Source: Pseudomonas sp. B21-048
GTDB taxonomy: Bacteria > Pseudomonadota > Gammaproteobacteria > Pseudomonadales > Pseudomonadaceae
Assembly: GCF_024748615.1 (NCBI RefSeq)
Contig: NZ_CP087168.1
Coordinates: forward strand, 3,968,001 to 4,032,000
Length of the DNA: 64,000 nt
Direction of reading: 5' to 3'
The notes beneath the pieces are model-generated. The model was not told the DNA's origin. It saw only the letters and a list, made by a program, of their open reading frames with translations, and ran no database searches. Below, one piece after another: positions 15,547 through 26,168 of this stretch (its first letter is position 1; each line of letters starts with the position of its first letter). The position numbers and the translations under genes were made by a program.

Positions 15547-16425
15547 ATGAACATGGACATGGATGCGTCTACGAAATACCCCATTGTGTTGGTTCACGGG
15601 CTTTTCGGTTTCGATAAAATCGCTGGTTATCCCTACTTCTTCGAAATCGAGGAAGCCCTGGAACGCGCCGGCGCCCAGGTGTTTGCCGTCAATATTCCAA
15701 CCGTCAACGGTAATGAGGAACGCGGTGAAAAACTGCTCGAGCACGTCAACCGCATTTTGCTGGAAACCGGAGCTGCCAAGGTCAATCTGATCGGGCATAG
15801 CCAAGGCCCCCTGGCCGCACGCTACGTAGCAGCCCTGCACCCGGAAAAGGTTGCGTCGGTCACGTCTGTCAGTTGCCCCAATCATGGCTCTGAGATTGCC
15901 GACCAACTGCATAAAGCGCTGACGCCTGGAGAGTTGCCCGAAGCGTTCGTACTGGCCCTGTTGGGCGCGGTCGGCACCTTCATTTCGTTGATTAGCGGCC
16001 ATCCGGAAAACCCGATTGACCCTGAGGCGGCATTCGAATCGCTGACCAGTGCAGGATTGGCCGCCTTCAATCGCAAGTACCCGCAAGGGATGCCAAAGGT
16101 TTGGGGCGGGGAAGGCAACGAAGTTGAAAACGGCGTGTATTACTACTCCTGGAGCGGGATCGTGCAGAGGTTCCAAAGCCTGCAACCACTCGACCCGAGC
16201 CATTTGAACACTGTCGTGCTGTCGAAGTTATTTTATAAAGAGAAGCACGCCAACGATGGGCTGGTCGGCCGCTATAGCTCACACCTGGGGAAAGTGATTC
16301 GCTCGGATTACCCGATGGACCATTTTGACGCGGTCAATCAGATGGCCGGGATCACCAGCTGGAACGTGAGCCCGGTCAGGCTCTACCTGGAACATGCTGC
16401 GCGACTCAAGAGCAAAGGTTTGTAA
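15547..16425 (+). CDS. Family I-type triacylglycerol lipase without signal peptide
   Basis: 292-aa alpha/beta hydrolase of the Pseudomonas/Burkholderia lipase family. The oxyanion-hole loop is [19 protein letters not shown] at 15-33. The nucleophile serine is in GHSQG (S85), acid Asp in ANDGLVG near 238, and catalytic His in DHFDAVNQ near 262, also next to the calcium site. Unlike secreted LipA it starts only ten residues before the core, with no signal peptide, and no foldase (lif) gene is adjacent. Secretion by another route or cytosolic action are both possible. ATGs at 15547, 15553 and 15559 are all possible; none has a strong ribosome site. A terminator follows. Confidence 0.85.
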   Translation: MNMDMDASTKYPIVLVHGLFGFDKIAGYPYFFEIEEALERAGAQVFAVNIPTVNGNEERGEKLLEHVNRILLETGAAKVNLIGHSQGPLAARYVAALHPEKVASVTSVSCPNHGSEIADQLHKALTPGELPEAFVLALLGAVGTFISLISGHPENPIDPEAAFESLTSAGLAAFNRKYPQGMPKVWGGEGNEVENGVYYYSWSGIVQRFQSLQPLDPSHLNTVVLSKLFYKEKHANDGLVGRYSSHLGKVIRSDYPMDHFDAVNQMAGITSWNVSPVRLYLEHAARLKSKGL

Positions 16426-16436
16426 GCCCCAAAAAA

Positions 16437-16470
16437 AACGGCCCATTGCAATAACGGGCCGTTCTTTTTT
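16437..16470. terminator. Bidirectional intrinsic terminator
   Basis: AACGGCCC/GGGCCGTT stem with an 11-nt loop, A-run before and CTTTTTT after, between the convergent lipase and DUF1285 genes. Confidence 0.85.
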
Positions 16471-16499
16471 ACAACACAGAAGCACAGAAAGACAGCGCG

Positions 16500-17060
16500 T
16501 TACGGCTCAAGCCCGATAGGGAAGAATTCGCCACCGCTCCATACGCCCAACCAACGCTGCCCGTCGATTTCACGGCTCACCGCCAGCTCCACCAGTTGGT
16601 AGAACACATTGCGGTGAATCAGCGCTTCAAGGTTGGTGCGCACATGCACGTACGGCGCGGGCTCCTGAGTGACCGGGTCGATCACCACGCGCATAGGGTG
16701 CTCGGCGCCGGCATCGGCCGTTTCATCGACGTTGGTGGTAAAGCGCAAGACTTGGGCTTCGCCCTCGCCTTCGACCTCCACGGCATTCGCCACGAACGGC
16801 GCATCGTCAACCTTGATGCCCACCTTTTCGACCGGAGTAATCAGAAAGTAATCATCGCCGTCGCGGCGAATGATGGTGGAGAACAGCTTGACCATCGGTT
16901 TGCGCCCGATCGGCGTACCCAGGTAATACCAGGTACCGTCGCGGGCGATGCGCATGTCGATGTCGCCGCAGAAGTCGGGGTTCCACAAGTGGACCGGCGG
17001 CAAGCCTTTGGTTTTGGGGATTTGCCCCAACAGGTCGTTGGCTTTTTGCGGGCCACTCAT
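16500..17060 (-). CDS. DUF1285 domain protein
   Basis: 186-aa soluble protein of the DUF1285 family, function unknown. Typical features are the [21 protein letters not shown] segment near 22 (quoted partly: [15 protein letters not shown]), [18 protein letters not shown], the central [12 protein letters not shown] and the C-terminal [18 protein letters not shown]. It is the second gene after a DUF4823 lipoprotein, 16 bp apart on the same strand. Confidence 0.88.
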   Translation of the reverse strand: MSGPQKANDLLGQIPKTKGLPPVHLWNPDFCGDIDMRIARDGTWYYLGTPIGRKPMVKLFSTIIRRDGDDYFLITPVEKVGIKVDDAPFVANAVEVEGEGEAQVLRFTTNVDETADAGAEHPMRVVIDPVTQEPAPYVHVRTNLEALIHRNVFYQLVELAVSREIDGQRWLGVWSGGEFFPIGLEP

Positions 17061-17076
17061 GGCGTTCTCCTTTGAA

Positions 17077-17682
17077 TTACTGGTCGCTGAGCCCCAGCAG
17101 GCTACGAGCGTATTGCTCCAGCGGCGGGCCCAGCAGATCGGCTGGCTTGTTGTCGTGGAACGTCAGTAAACCGCCACGACTCTTGATACGTGCAGTATCG
17201 ATCAAATACTGGGTGCTGGTCTCGATCAACATGATTTGAATCACGCCGCTGTCGATCCCGAACCGATCCACGTGTTCCTGATCCAGCCAATCGTCCGAGT
17301 TGCCGATGCGGTCGTCGGCCTTGGCGAAGCGGGTATAAAGCAGGTAATGGGCGCCGGCGGCACGGGCTTCGCCCATGGCCGCGTCGAGGCCTTCCGGCAC
17401 GCGGGCGCGGCGGACCATCGGGAAATATTCGATAAAGCCGTTGAAGGCCTCTTCGGCCACCACGTTAGGTCGCGGGTAGCCACTGCCCGGCGGCGCGAAG
17501 GCACCCTGGGCAATATAGATGAACGAATCCGGCTGAATGCGGAAGTTATTCACCCGACGGCTGTCGCTGTGGTCCAGCAGCCCCACGTCACTCATGTGGT
17601 AGCGAGTCTCCTCAGCCATATCGCTGACATTCATGCAGCCACCAAGTGCCAAAATGGCCAGCAGCAAAACCAGGCTACGCAT
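17077..17682 (-). CDS. DUF4823 lipoprotein
   Basis: 201 aa. The N-terminal signal [18 protein letters not shown] carries the lipobox LGGC at 13-16; +2 is Met, so outer-membrane sorting is expected. The rest ([59 protein letters not shown]) fits the DUF4823 family, whose role is unknown. It is read together with the DUF1285 gene. A perfect REPIN-like repeat lies upstream. Confidence 0.88.
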   Translation of the reverse strand: MRSLVLLLAILALGGCMNVSDMAEETRYHMSDVGLLDHSDSRRVNNFRIQPDSFIYIAQGAFAPPGSGYPRPNVVAEEAFNGFIEYFPMVRRARVPEGLDAAMGEARAAGAHYLLYTRFAKADDRIGNSDDWLDQEHVDRFGIDSGVIQIMLIETSTQYLIDTARIKSRGGLLTFHDNKPADLLGPPLEQYARSLLGLSDQ

Positions 17683-17798
17683 CCTACCCTCCAGAAGCCG
17701 GTGACGGAAAACCGGCGAATGGCCATGGGATGCAGCTTTTGCGCCAGCTCAATGTGACAAGGCGTGTCAGGTGATTTTGGGGGGATCGGGAGATAGCT

Positions 17799-17889
17799 TT
17801 CGCGGGCAAGCCTCGCTCCTACAGGTCATGTGTCGGTCGCAGTTTCTGCATCTGACATATGACCTGTAGGAGCGAGGCTTGCCCGCGAA
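17799..17889. repeat. REPIN-like pair with perfect 31-bp arms
   Basis: 17799-17829 and 17859-17889 are exact reverse complements (core GCGGGCAAGCCTCGCTCCTAC) around a 29-bp centre. It ends 10 bp before the stop of moaA-like and follows the lipoprotein promoter region. Perfect arms suggest recent mobilisation, probably by a RAYT transposase elsewhere. Confidence 0.8.
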
Positions 17890-17898
17890 GAGGCCCGA

Positions 17899-18867
17899 TC
17901 AGCCGCCGATGATTTTCATGATGGTCGCGCCACCAGAGAACGCCACTTCCTGCTTGTCCCCCAAGGCTTTGACCAGCAGTCGCTGCAAGGCCGGCAGCGC
18001 CTGGTGGCGAGGCTTGTCCAGGAGGTCGCCGACATAATGGCGATTGCTCGACGACAGGCAGCCATGCAGCCAGCCAGTGGACGACAGACGAAGCCGCGAA
18101 CAGGTCCGGCAGAAAGGAACGCTTTCATTGGCGATCACGCCGAAGTGGCCCAGCCCCGGAATCTGATAGCGCACCGCCGTGGCATCGACCGGCGCATCGG
18201 CCTGAAGGTACTCGTAGCGCTCACCGATCAGGCTCAGTAACTGCTGAAGGCTGACGAACTGCTGCAGGAAGGCATTGGAATCGCTGGCCAAATGGCCCAT
18301 GCGCATCAACTCAATAAAGCGCAACTCATAGCCGCGATCCAGGCAATAATCAAGCAGCGGCATCACCTGATCGAGGTTCTGCCCCCGCAGCGGCACCATA
18401 TTGACCTTGATCTTCATGCCGGCCGCGGCGGCCTGGCCCATGCCGTCGAGGACAGTCGCCAGATCGCCGCCGCGCGCAATGCTGCGAAAAGCGCTGGCAT
18501 CCAGAGTATCGAGGGAAACGTTGATGCGCCGAATGCCGGCATCCACCAATAGCGGCAGCTTCTTCGCCAGCAACTGACCATTGGTGGTCAGGCTGATGTC
18601 CGCCAGGCCCATCTGCCCGACGGCGGTCATAAAGGCTTCGAGTTTGGGGCTGACCAGCGGCTCGCCACCGGTAATGCGTAACCGTTCGATGCCCGCCGCT
18701 TCGATCAGATAGGCCACGCCGCGTGCCATGGCCTCGGCCGACAACTCATCCTGCGCAGCCACCAGCCGCTTGCCGTTGGGCACGCAGTAGGTACAAGCGT
18801 AGTTGCAGGCTGAGGTCAGACTGATCCGCAAATTGCGAAAGCGCCTGCCTTGACGGTCAACGATCAT
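17899..18867 (-). CDS. moaA: MoaA-type GTP 3',8-cyclase (radical SAM)
   Basis: 322 aa. It converts GTP to 3',8-cyclo-7,8-dihydro-GTP, the first step of molybdopterin synthesis. The N-terminal SAM cluster is CNYACTYC (C21, C25, C28), followed by RITGGEPLVSP near 64. The C-terminal cluster is CRTCSRLRLSSTGWLHGCL near 253-271, and the protein ends in GG, the C-terminal pair needed by MoaA. The usual Asn of CxxCNR is Ser here. No other moa genes are adjacent, so this is likely a second, stand-alone moaA as found in many pseudomonads. It would serve the molybdenum hydroxylase at 45.7-48.5 kb among others. Confidence 0.85.
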   Translation of the reverse strand: MIVDRQGRRFRNLRISLTSACNYACTYCVPNGKRLVAAQDELSAEAMARGVAYLIEAAGIERLRITGGEPLVSPKLEAFMTAVGQMGLADISLTTNGQLLAKKLPLLVDAGIRRINVSLDTLDASAFRSIARGGDLATVLDGMGQAAAAGMKIKVNMVPLRGQNLDQVMPLLDYCLDRGYELRFIELMRMGHLASDSNAFLQQFVSLQQLLSLIGERYEYLQADAPVDATAVRYQIPGLGHFGVIANESVPFCRTCSRLRLSSTGWLHGCLSSSNRHYVGDLLDKPRHQALPALQRLLVKALGDKQEVAFSGGATIMKIIGG

Positions 18868-18900
18868 GGATCACTCCGGCGAAAGAAGATTCGAACGCGC

Positions 18901-18926
18901 AAAACTTGACTCACAAATCAAGTTTT
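18901..18926. promoter_or_regulatory. Inverted repeat upstream of moaA
   Basis: AAAACTTGA-N8-TCAAGTTTT, perfect 9-bp arms, 34 bp before the start codon. It resembles an Anr/FNR box (TTGAT-N4-ATCAA) but the inner spacing is two bases too long. Confidence 0.4.
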
Positions 18927-19008
18927 AGCAAGCCCTATGCCTGAGTATATTCCTGCGGTACCTGCGCCATGTAGCTAAATCATGGCGCAGTAAGAGCAAC
19001 TGACGGGT

Positions 19009-19647
19009 TCAGTTGCTCGGCGTGTCGGTATCGCGTTTGCGCTTGTTGCCCATGCGCACGCCGATGTCCATCAGGAACTGGAAGAAACCTTCCTGATCTT
19101 CCAGCACGTTGCTCCAGAACGGCGAGTGATACAGCGCCACGGCGCCGTGCACCAGCGCCCAGGCCGCGCAGTAATGGAAGTAAGGCGGCACGTCTTCGAG
19201 CTTGCCTTCGCTGATCCGGCCCTTGATCAGCAGGGTCAGGCGTTCGAAGTTCGAGGCGCGGATCTTGTGCAGCTCCTCGACCATCTCTGGCACCTGGTTG
19301 CCCTTGACCACCTTCTCTTCCAGGCGATCGAACAACCGATAGCGTTGCGGATCGCGCATGCGGAATTCGAAGTAGGCCCGGGACAGGGCTTCCTTGTCCT
19401 TATCGACATCGGCCGAATGCAACAGCTCGTTCAAATCGCGCTCGTAATCGAGCATCAGGCGCAGATAGATCTCCGCCTTGGATTTGAAGTGCTTGTAGAT
19501 CGTGCCTTTGCCGATACCGACGGCATCAGCAATCATCTCGACGGTGACACTGTCTTCACCTTGTTCGAGGAACAGCTTGAGCGCGGTATCGAGAATTTCT
19601 TGCTCGCGGCGACGAAACTCACGGACCTTACGAGGTTCTTTATGCAT
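19009..19647 (-). CDS. TetR family transcriptional regulator
   Basis: 212 aa. The N-terminal three-helix DNA-binding domain is REQEILDTALKLFLEQGEDSVTVEMIADAVGIGKGTIYKHFKSK at about 14-57 (key part IGKGTIYKHFKSK). The all-helical ligand domain ends in the basic tail MGNKRKRDTDTPSN. By position beside the fatty-acid block and the RgsA-like sRNA it corresponds to P. aeruginosa PA2957. No target is known from sequence; a short palindrome CATATATATG at 19726-19735 upstream could be its own operator. Confidence 0.85.
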   Translation of the reverse strand: MHKEPRKVREFRRREQEILDTALKLFLEQGEDSVTVEMIADAVGIGKGTIYKHFKSKAEIYLRLMLDYERDLNELLHSADVDKDKEALSRAYFEFRMRDPQRYRLFDRLEEKVVKGNQVPEMVEELHKIRASNFERLTLLIKGRISEGKLEDVPPYFHYCAAWALVHGAVALYHSPFWSNVLEDQEGFFQFLMDIGVRMGNKRKRDTDTPSN

Positions 19648-19835
19648 AAGAAAAGGTCTGTAGGGGTCAAAATTCGAAGCCGCGTATTATGCCTAACTTA
19701 CGCCAAAATGCACGGATCATCCGACCATATATATGTTTCTTGATGAATTCGTAGCACTTCGCCGATCGATGAGAACCCAACCGAAGCGCGTGTATTCCAA
19801 ATTTGTTTAAAAACCCGACCCGCTAAACTGGACTC

Positions 19836-19980
19836 GGCGCAATACTGATCAATACTTCAACTGTCGGCGAGGCATCTCCCCCAAGTGTCGCGCCGATGAA
19901 GGTACCAAAGGACTGCGTGCCTTTGTTTTACTCCTAATGGTCTTAACCCGGATTCACCCCCCAGAACCCGGGTTTTTTTT
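19836..19980 (+). ncRNA. rgsA: RgsA-like small RNA
   Basis: A gene-free interval with a clean intrinsic terminator at its end (AACCCGG/CCGGGTT stem, then T8 at 19945-19980). It begins with a sigma-S-style -10 CTAAACT at 19823-19829 (a second, CAATACT, is at 19840-19846). P. aeruginosa carries the RpoS-dependent sRNA RgsA (PA2958.1) at the equivalent place between PA2958 and tatD. The size, 125-145 nt depending on the -10, is close to the known ~120 nt. The 5' end is uncertain. Position and architecture support the name, but I cannot align the sequence. Confidence 0.6.
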
Positions 19981-20028
19981 GCCTGCGATTCAGGGCTCAA
20001 TGACCGAAGGCTGCGATCTTTTCCAACG

Positions 20029-20820
20029 TTACACGGTTGCCCCGACGTGCGCCAACGGGAATAACCGCTTGAAATTCTCGGTGGTCTGCTCGGCAAACCG
20101 CTCATAGGACTCACCTCGCAGCATTGCCAGAAACTCCGCCACTTCACGCACGTATTGCGGCAGGTTCGGTTTGCCGCGATAAGGGATCGGCGCCAGGTAC
20201 GGCGAGTCGGTTTCTACCAGCAACCGCTCAGCCGGTACCTTGCTGGCCACATCCCGCAGGGCATCGGCATTGCGAAAAGTGACAATACCGGACAAGGAAA
20301 TGTAATACCCCATGTCCAGCGCAGCCTTGGCCATCTCCCAGTCTTCAGTGAAGCAATGCAGCACACCCGCCTGAGGCAGTGCCGCTTCGCGCAGCAGCTC
20401 CAGGGTATCGGCCCGCGCGCCACGGGTATGGATGATCACCGGTTTGCCGGTCTGCCCCGCCGCTTGCAGGTGCAGGCGAAACGATTCCTGCTGCAACGTC
20501 GCGGCTTGCGGCTCGTAGTGATAATCCAGACCGGTTTCACCGATCGCCACCACCCGCGGATGATTGAGTTCGCGCAACAGCCAATCCAGCGCCGGTGCGG
20601 CACCCGGCTGCACATCGAGTGGATGCACGCCGACCGAACAGTCGACATCGTCGTAACGTTCGGCCAGGGCTTTGACGTCGGCGGCGTTATCGGCGCTGAC
20701 GCCAATGCACAGAAAGTGCCCTACCCCGCGCGCGCGCGCCGCATCGAGCGCAGCATCCAGGGAGCCGTCGTGGGCGGTGAGGTCGAGGCGATCAAGGTGA
20801 CAATGGGAATCTACGAGCAT
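20029..20820 (-). CDS. TatD family metal-dependent hydrolase
   Basis: 263-aa TIM-barrel hydrolase (amidohydrolase superfamily), probably a DNase like TatD/YcfH. The metal motif DSHCHLD is at 4-10, GVHPLD near 61, GETGLDYHY near 92, IHTRGA near 125, HCFTE near 149, and ETDSPYLAP near 200 with the catalytic Asp. ATG 20820 gives the canonical MLVDSHCHLD start; the longer frame has no family character. It is the last gene of the long fab-holB-pilZ operon, the same order as E. coli holB-ycfH. Confidence 0.9.
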   Translation of the reverse strand: MLVDSHCHLDRLDLTAHDGSLDAALDAARARGVGHFLCIGVSADNAADVKALAERYDDVDCSVGVHPLDVQPGAAPALDWLLRELNHPRVVAIGETGLDYHYEPQAATLQQESFRLHLQAAGQTGKPVIIHTRGARADTLELLREAALPQAGVLHCFTEDWEMAKAALDMGYYISLSGIVTFRNADALRDVASKVPAERLLVETDSPYLAPIPYRGKPNLPQYVREVAEFLAMLRGESYERFAEQTTENFKRLFPLAHVGATV

Positions 20821-20833
20821 AAAGGGCTGCAAC

Positions 20834-21190
20834 TTACATCGTATGAGTGGGACGGTCGGACTTAACGGCTCCGGCCAGATGGGTTTCGATTCGACTGCGC
20901 GCGGTGTCGTCGCCTTCATTGAATTGCACGCCGACCCCGGCGGCGCGATTGCCCTGGGCACCTTTGGGGGTAATCCAGGTGACCTTGCCGGCGACCGGAA
21001 TCTTTTCCGGCTCGTCCATCAGGTGCAGCAGCATGAAGACCTCATCGCCCAACTTGTAGCTCTTGTTGGTCGGGATAAACAGGCCACCGTTCTTGATGAA
21101 CGGCATGTAGGCCGCGTAGAGCACGGCCCTGTCCTTGATGGTCAGGGACAAAATGCCGTTGCGCGGCCCTGGACTGACAGGTTCATTCAT
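20834..21190 (-). CDS. pilZ: Type IV pilus assembly protein PilZ
   Basis: 118 aa, exactly the length of P. aeruginosa PilZ, which sits at the same place after holB. This is the founding PilZ-domain protein, needed for type IV pilus biogenesis, and it lacks the RxxxR c-di-GMP motif. In the sequence, LSLTIKDRAVLYAAYMPF, GGLFIPTNKSYKLGDEVFML, GKVTWITPKGAQGN and GVGVQF show the domain. ATG 21190 is chosen because GGAGG lies eight bases before it. It is 32 bp after holB and 13 bp before tatD. Confidence 0.92.
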   Translation of the reverse strand: MNEPVSPGPRNGILSLTIKDRAVLYAAYMPFIKNGGLFIPTNKSYKLGDEVFMLLHLMDEPEKIPVAGKVTWITPKGAQGNRAAGVGVQFNEGDDTARSRIETHLAGAVKSDRPTHTM

Positions 21191-21222
21191 ACTGACCTCC
21201 ATTTCGGATGATCAGAGTCTAG

Positions 21223-22843
<1,621 letters not shown>

Positions 22844-22853
22844 TTAGTCAGAG

Positions 22854-24062
22854 TCATTGCGGGCTTTGCGGCGCGGGCGCATCCGCTTCGGGTGCTGGCG
22901 CAGGTTCTTGCTCTTGTACAGAGTCTTGCCCAGAATCCTGCGGCACTACTGGCGGCATGTCTTCGATCGCCGTGTCGGGCGAAGCTGCCGGGATTGGCGC
23001 CTGAGCATCCTCCGTCGGCGGCGTAACAGTCGGCGCCGGGCTGGAACGGTAATCGGCACGTCGATTGATCTGGAACTCGCGCACCGCATTATTGTGGGCG
23101 TCCAGATCATCGGAGAACACGTGGCTGCCATCCCCGCGCGCGACAAAATACAGGCTGTTGCCGTCCGCCGGATTCAACGCCGCATGGATCGCTTCGCGAC
23201 CGACCATCGCAATCGGCGTCGGCGGCAGACCAGCAATCATGTAAGTGTTGTACGGCGTTGGCTCCTTGAGATGAGCACGGGTCAACTTGCCGTTGTAACG
23301 ATCACCCAGACCATAGATCACGGTCGGATCGGTCTGCAACAGCATGCCCATTTCCATCCGTCGCACGAACACGCCAGCGATCTGCCCCCGCTCCTGCGGC
23401 ACACCGGTTTCCTTTTCCACCAGCGAGGCCATGATCAGCGCCTGATAGGGCTCGGTGTAGGGGACGTCGGCAGCGCGCTGGTTCCATTCCTTGGCGAGAA
23501 CCTCGTCGAGGCGGTCGTAAGCTTTCTTGAGCAGATCGGCGTCGGTCATGCCGCGCACGAAGCGATACGTGTCGGGGAAGAATCGCCCTTCGGGGAAAAT
23601 CCCGCTGTGCCCGAGTTTGTCCATCACTTGGCTGTCGCTAAGACCGTTGAGGGTCTGCTCGAGTTTTTCATCCTTGGCCAGGGCCGCGCGAACCTGATGG
23701 AAATTCCAACCTTCGACCAGCGTCAGGCTGTACTGCACCATTTCCCCGCGCTTCCACAGGTCGATCAGCCCGTTGACTGTCATACCGGGCACCATGCGGT
23801 ATTCGCCGCTGTGCAGCGGTTGCCCTGCCAGATTAAAGCGCCAATACACGCGCAGCCAGAAGGCGTCTTTGATGACACCATCAGCTTCAAGTCGTAGGAA
23901 AGTGCGGTTTGGCGTAGTGCCTTTGGGCACTTCCAGCAGCTCTTCCTGGGCGATGTTCAGCGGCTGTTCCAGCGCCGAATCGATTTTCCAGGCGCAAGCG
24001 CCCGCCAACAGCCCCGCCAGAACCAGTCCGGTTTCCAGCAGCAGCAAGAATTTACGTCTCAC
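22854..24062 (-). CDS. mltG: Endolytic murein transglycosylase with long proline-rich tail
   Basis: 402 aa. One N-terminal membrane helix (KFLLLLETGLVLAGLLAGACAW) anchors a periplasmic YceG/MltG domain. The LysM-like region is followed by the catalytic part with FPEGRFFPDTYRF near 155, IMASLVEKETGVPQERGQIA near 210 (catalytic Glu in VEKET) and LLQTDPTVIYGLG. It cuts nascent peptidoglycan glycan strands. After residue ~340 comes a 60-residue Pro/Ala/Glu/Asp-rich tail (PAPTVTPPTEDAQAPIPAAS onward) absent from E. coli MltG. The gene is in the usual pabC-mltG-tmk order. Confidence 0.92.
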   Translation of the reverse strand: MRRKFLLLLETGLVLAGLLAGACAWKIDSALEQPLNIAQEELLEVPKGTTPNRTFLRLEADGVIKDAFWLRVYWRFNLAGQPLHSGEYRMVPGMTVNGLIDLWKRGEMVQYSLTLVEGWNFHQVRAALAKDEKLEQTLNGLSDSQVMDKLGHSGIFPEGRFFPDTYRFVRGMTDADLLKKAYDRLDEVLAKEWNQRAADVPYTEPYQALIMASLVEKETGVPQERGQIAGVFVRRMEMGMLLQTDPTVIYGLGDRYNGKLTRAHLKEPTPYNTYMIAGLPPTPIAMVGREAIHAALNPADGNSLYFVARGDGSHVFSDDLDAHNNAVREFQINRRADYRSSPAPTVTPPTEDAQAPIPAASPDTAIEDMPPVVPQDSGQDSVQEQEPAPAPEADAPAPQSPQ

Positions 24063-24065
24063 GAA

Positions 24066-24881
24066 TCAAGCATCCAGTAGCGCACGAGCAATGGTTTGGA
24101 GTTTACGGGTGAGCGGCCCAACCGGCCAGCTCAGTGCGGCATAGGCGCGCACCGGCCAAACGCCATACACGCTGTTGCAGACAAAGACCTCGTCAGCCCA
24201 TTGCAGCTGCTCGAGGGTGATATCAGTGATTTGCGTGGGAATCCCCAATGACTCAGCTTGAAACAATAATTCGGCACGCATCACGCCCGCCACGCCACAG
24301 CGTTTGAGATCGGCCGTCACCAGCACGCCATCGCGCACCAGGAACAGATTGCTGAACACGCCTTCGATTACCCGCCCGACCTGATCCAGCATTAAGCCTT
24401 CGGCATGCTCGGTGTCTTGCCATTCGGAACGGGCGATGACCTGCTCCAGACGATTCAGATGTTTGAGGCCAGCGAGCAATGGCTGTTTTGAAAGCCGTGT
24501 CGCACAAGGAAACAGCCGAATGCCCTGCTCCGCATGAACAGCCGGATAACCAGCAGGAGGATTACCTTGCAGAATGCGTCGAGCCTGAGCCGAGGGATCG
24601 GCGGCATAACCACGCAGACTGTCGCCGCGGGTGAGGATGAGTTTGAGCACGCCCTCGCCCAGCGCGGCGGCATAGGCCAGTAGCTCCGCGCGGATCAGTT
24701 GATGATCGGCGGCAATCGCCAGGCGCGAACAACCCTCGGCCAGACGCGACAGATGTCGGTCCAGCAGCAGCGGCTGCCCGCCCTTGACCACAAGGGTCTC
24801 GAACAGACCATCACCGTAAGCCAGGCCGCGATCCTTCAGCGACAAAGCGTCAGCCGGTTGACCGTCGACCCAGCTGTCCAT
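24066..24881 (-). CDS. pabC: 4-amino-4-deoxychorismate lyase
   Basis: 271-aa PLP enzyme (fold type IV) releasing pyruvate to give p-aminobenzoate for folate. The N-terminus WVDGQPADALSLKDRGLAYGDGLFET is the standard family start (part: DRGLAYGDGLFET). KHLNRLEQVIARSEW near 142 carries the PLP lysine, and EGVFSNLFLVRDGVLVTADL and VFVCNSVYGVWPV follow. Its ATG shares ATGA with the stop of fabF. Confidence 0.93.
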   Translation of the reverse strand: MDSWVDGQPADALSLKDRGLAYGDGLFETLVVKGGQPLLLDRHLSRLAEGCSRLAIAADHQLIRAELLAYAAALGEGVLKLILTRGDSLRGYAADPSAQARRILQGNPPAGYPAVHAEQGIRLFPCATRLSKQPLLAGLKHLNRLEQVIARSEWQDTEHAEGLMLDQVGRVIEGVFSNLFLVRDGVLVTADLKRCGVAGVMRAELLFQAESLGIPTQITDITLEQLQWADEVFVCNSVYGVWPVRAYAALSWPVGPLTRKLQTIARALLDA

Positions 24882-26125
24882 CAGTCAGCGAACCGGCGGA
24901 ACACCAGCGAGCCATTGGTGCCGCCAAATCCGAAGGAGTTGGACAGCACCACGTCGATATCCATGCCACGCGCGGTGTGGGGTACGAAGTCGAGGTCGCA
25001 ACCTTCGTCCGGCTCATCAAGGTTGATGGTCGGTGGTGCTACCTGGCTGTTGATTGCCAGCACACTGAAAATCGCCTCGACCGCACCTGCCGCACCCAAC
25101 AGGTGACCGGTCATCGATTTGGTCGAACTGACCGCCAGCTTGTAGGCGTGATCACCGAACACGGCCTTGATCGCACAGGCTTCGGCGAGGTCGCCCGCCG
25201 AGGTCGAAGTGCCGTGGGCGTTGATGTACTGAACCTGATCGCCATTGATCTTCGCATCACGCAAGGCATTGGTGATGCAACGCGCAGCACCCGCGCCATC
25301 GGCCGGTGGCGAGGTCATGTGGTAAGCATCGCCACTGGTACCGAAACCGATCAGCTCGGCGTAGATGGTCGCGCCACGGGCCTTGGCGTGCTCGAGTTCT
25401 TCGAGCACCAGTGCGCCGGCACCATCGGACAACACGAAGCCATCACGCCCCTTGTCCCATGGACGGCTGGCACGGGTCGGCTCGTCGTTGCGGGTCGACA
25501 GTGCGCGGGAGGCACCGAAGCCGCCCATGCCCAGACCACACGCGGCCATCTCGGCACCACCGGCGATCATGACGTCAGCTTCGTCGTACATGATGTTGCG
25601 TGCCGCCATGCCAATGCAGTGCGTACCGGTGGTACACGCCGTGGCGATGGCGTAGTTAGGTCCCTGTGCGCCCAAGTGGATGGACAGGAAACCGGAAATC
25701 ATATTGATGATCGAGCCAGGCACGAAAAACGGCGAAATCCGTCGTGGGCCGGAATCATGCAGTGTGCGGCTGGTTTCTTCGATATTGGTCAGACCGCCAA
25801 TACCCGAACCCATCGCCACGCCGATCCGCTCGCGATTGGCGTCGGTGACCTCAAGACCTGCGTTACGCACGGCTTGAAAACCTGCAGCCAGACCGTATTG
25901 AATGAACAGGTCGAGTTTGCGAGCTTCCTTGACCGACAGGTATTCCTCGACATTGAAGCCCTTTACCGAACCGCCAAAACGGGTGGAATAGGCAGAAAGG
26001 TCGGTGTGTTCGATCAGACCAATGCCACTACGGCCAGCCAGAATGCCCTGCCAGCTGCTCGGCACATCCGTGCCCAGTGGCGACAACATACCCATACCGG
26101 TGACTACGACGCGTCTACGCGACAC
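24881..26125 (-). CDS. fabF: Beta-ketoacyl-ACP synthase II
   Basis: 414 aa, equal to the P. aeruginosa enzyme. It elongates acyl-ACP with malonyl-ACP. The thiolase-fold active site shows Cys in [15 protein letters not shown] near 163 and the two histidines in [11 protein letters not shown] near 304 and [15 protein letters not shown] near 340, then [11 protein letters not shown] at the end. The GTG start at 26125 is preferred because AGGAG is six bases before it; an upstream ATG would add eleven non-family residues. It is 108 bp after acpP, with a hairpin in the gap. Confidence 0.95.
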   Translation of the reverse strand: MSRRRVVVTGMGMLSPLGTDVPSSWQGILAGRSGIGLIEHTDLSAYSTRFGGSVKGFNVEEYLSVKEARKLDLFIQYGLAAGFQAVRNAGLEVTDANRERIGVAMGSGIGGLTNIEETSRTLHDSGPRRISPFFVPGSIINMISGFLSIHLGAQGPNYAIATACTTGTHCIGMAARNIMYDEADVMIAGGAEMAACGLGMGGFGASRALSTRNDEPTRASRPWDKGRDGFVLSDGAGALVLEELEHAKARGATIYAELIGFGTSGDAYHMTSPPADGAGAARCITNALRDAKINGDQVQYINAHGTSTSAGDLAEACAIKAVFGDHAYKLAVSSTKSMTGHLLGAAGAVEAIFSVLAINSQVAPPTINLDEPDEGCDLDFVPHTARGMDIDVVLSNSFGFGGTNGSLVFRRFAD

Positions 26126-26168
26126 AGCACTCTCCTTTTTCAAATGACGACTTTGCATCAGGCCTAAA

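Noticed and set aside
18901..18926. Calling the moaA upstream repeat an Anr/Dnr box
   Set aside because: The TTGA and TCAA halves are eight bases apart rather than six, so it is listed only as an unidentified inverted repeat.
20845..20961. Longer tatD start at 20961
   Set aside because: The extra 47 residues overlap pilZ on the same strand and carry no family character.
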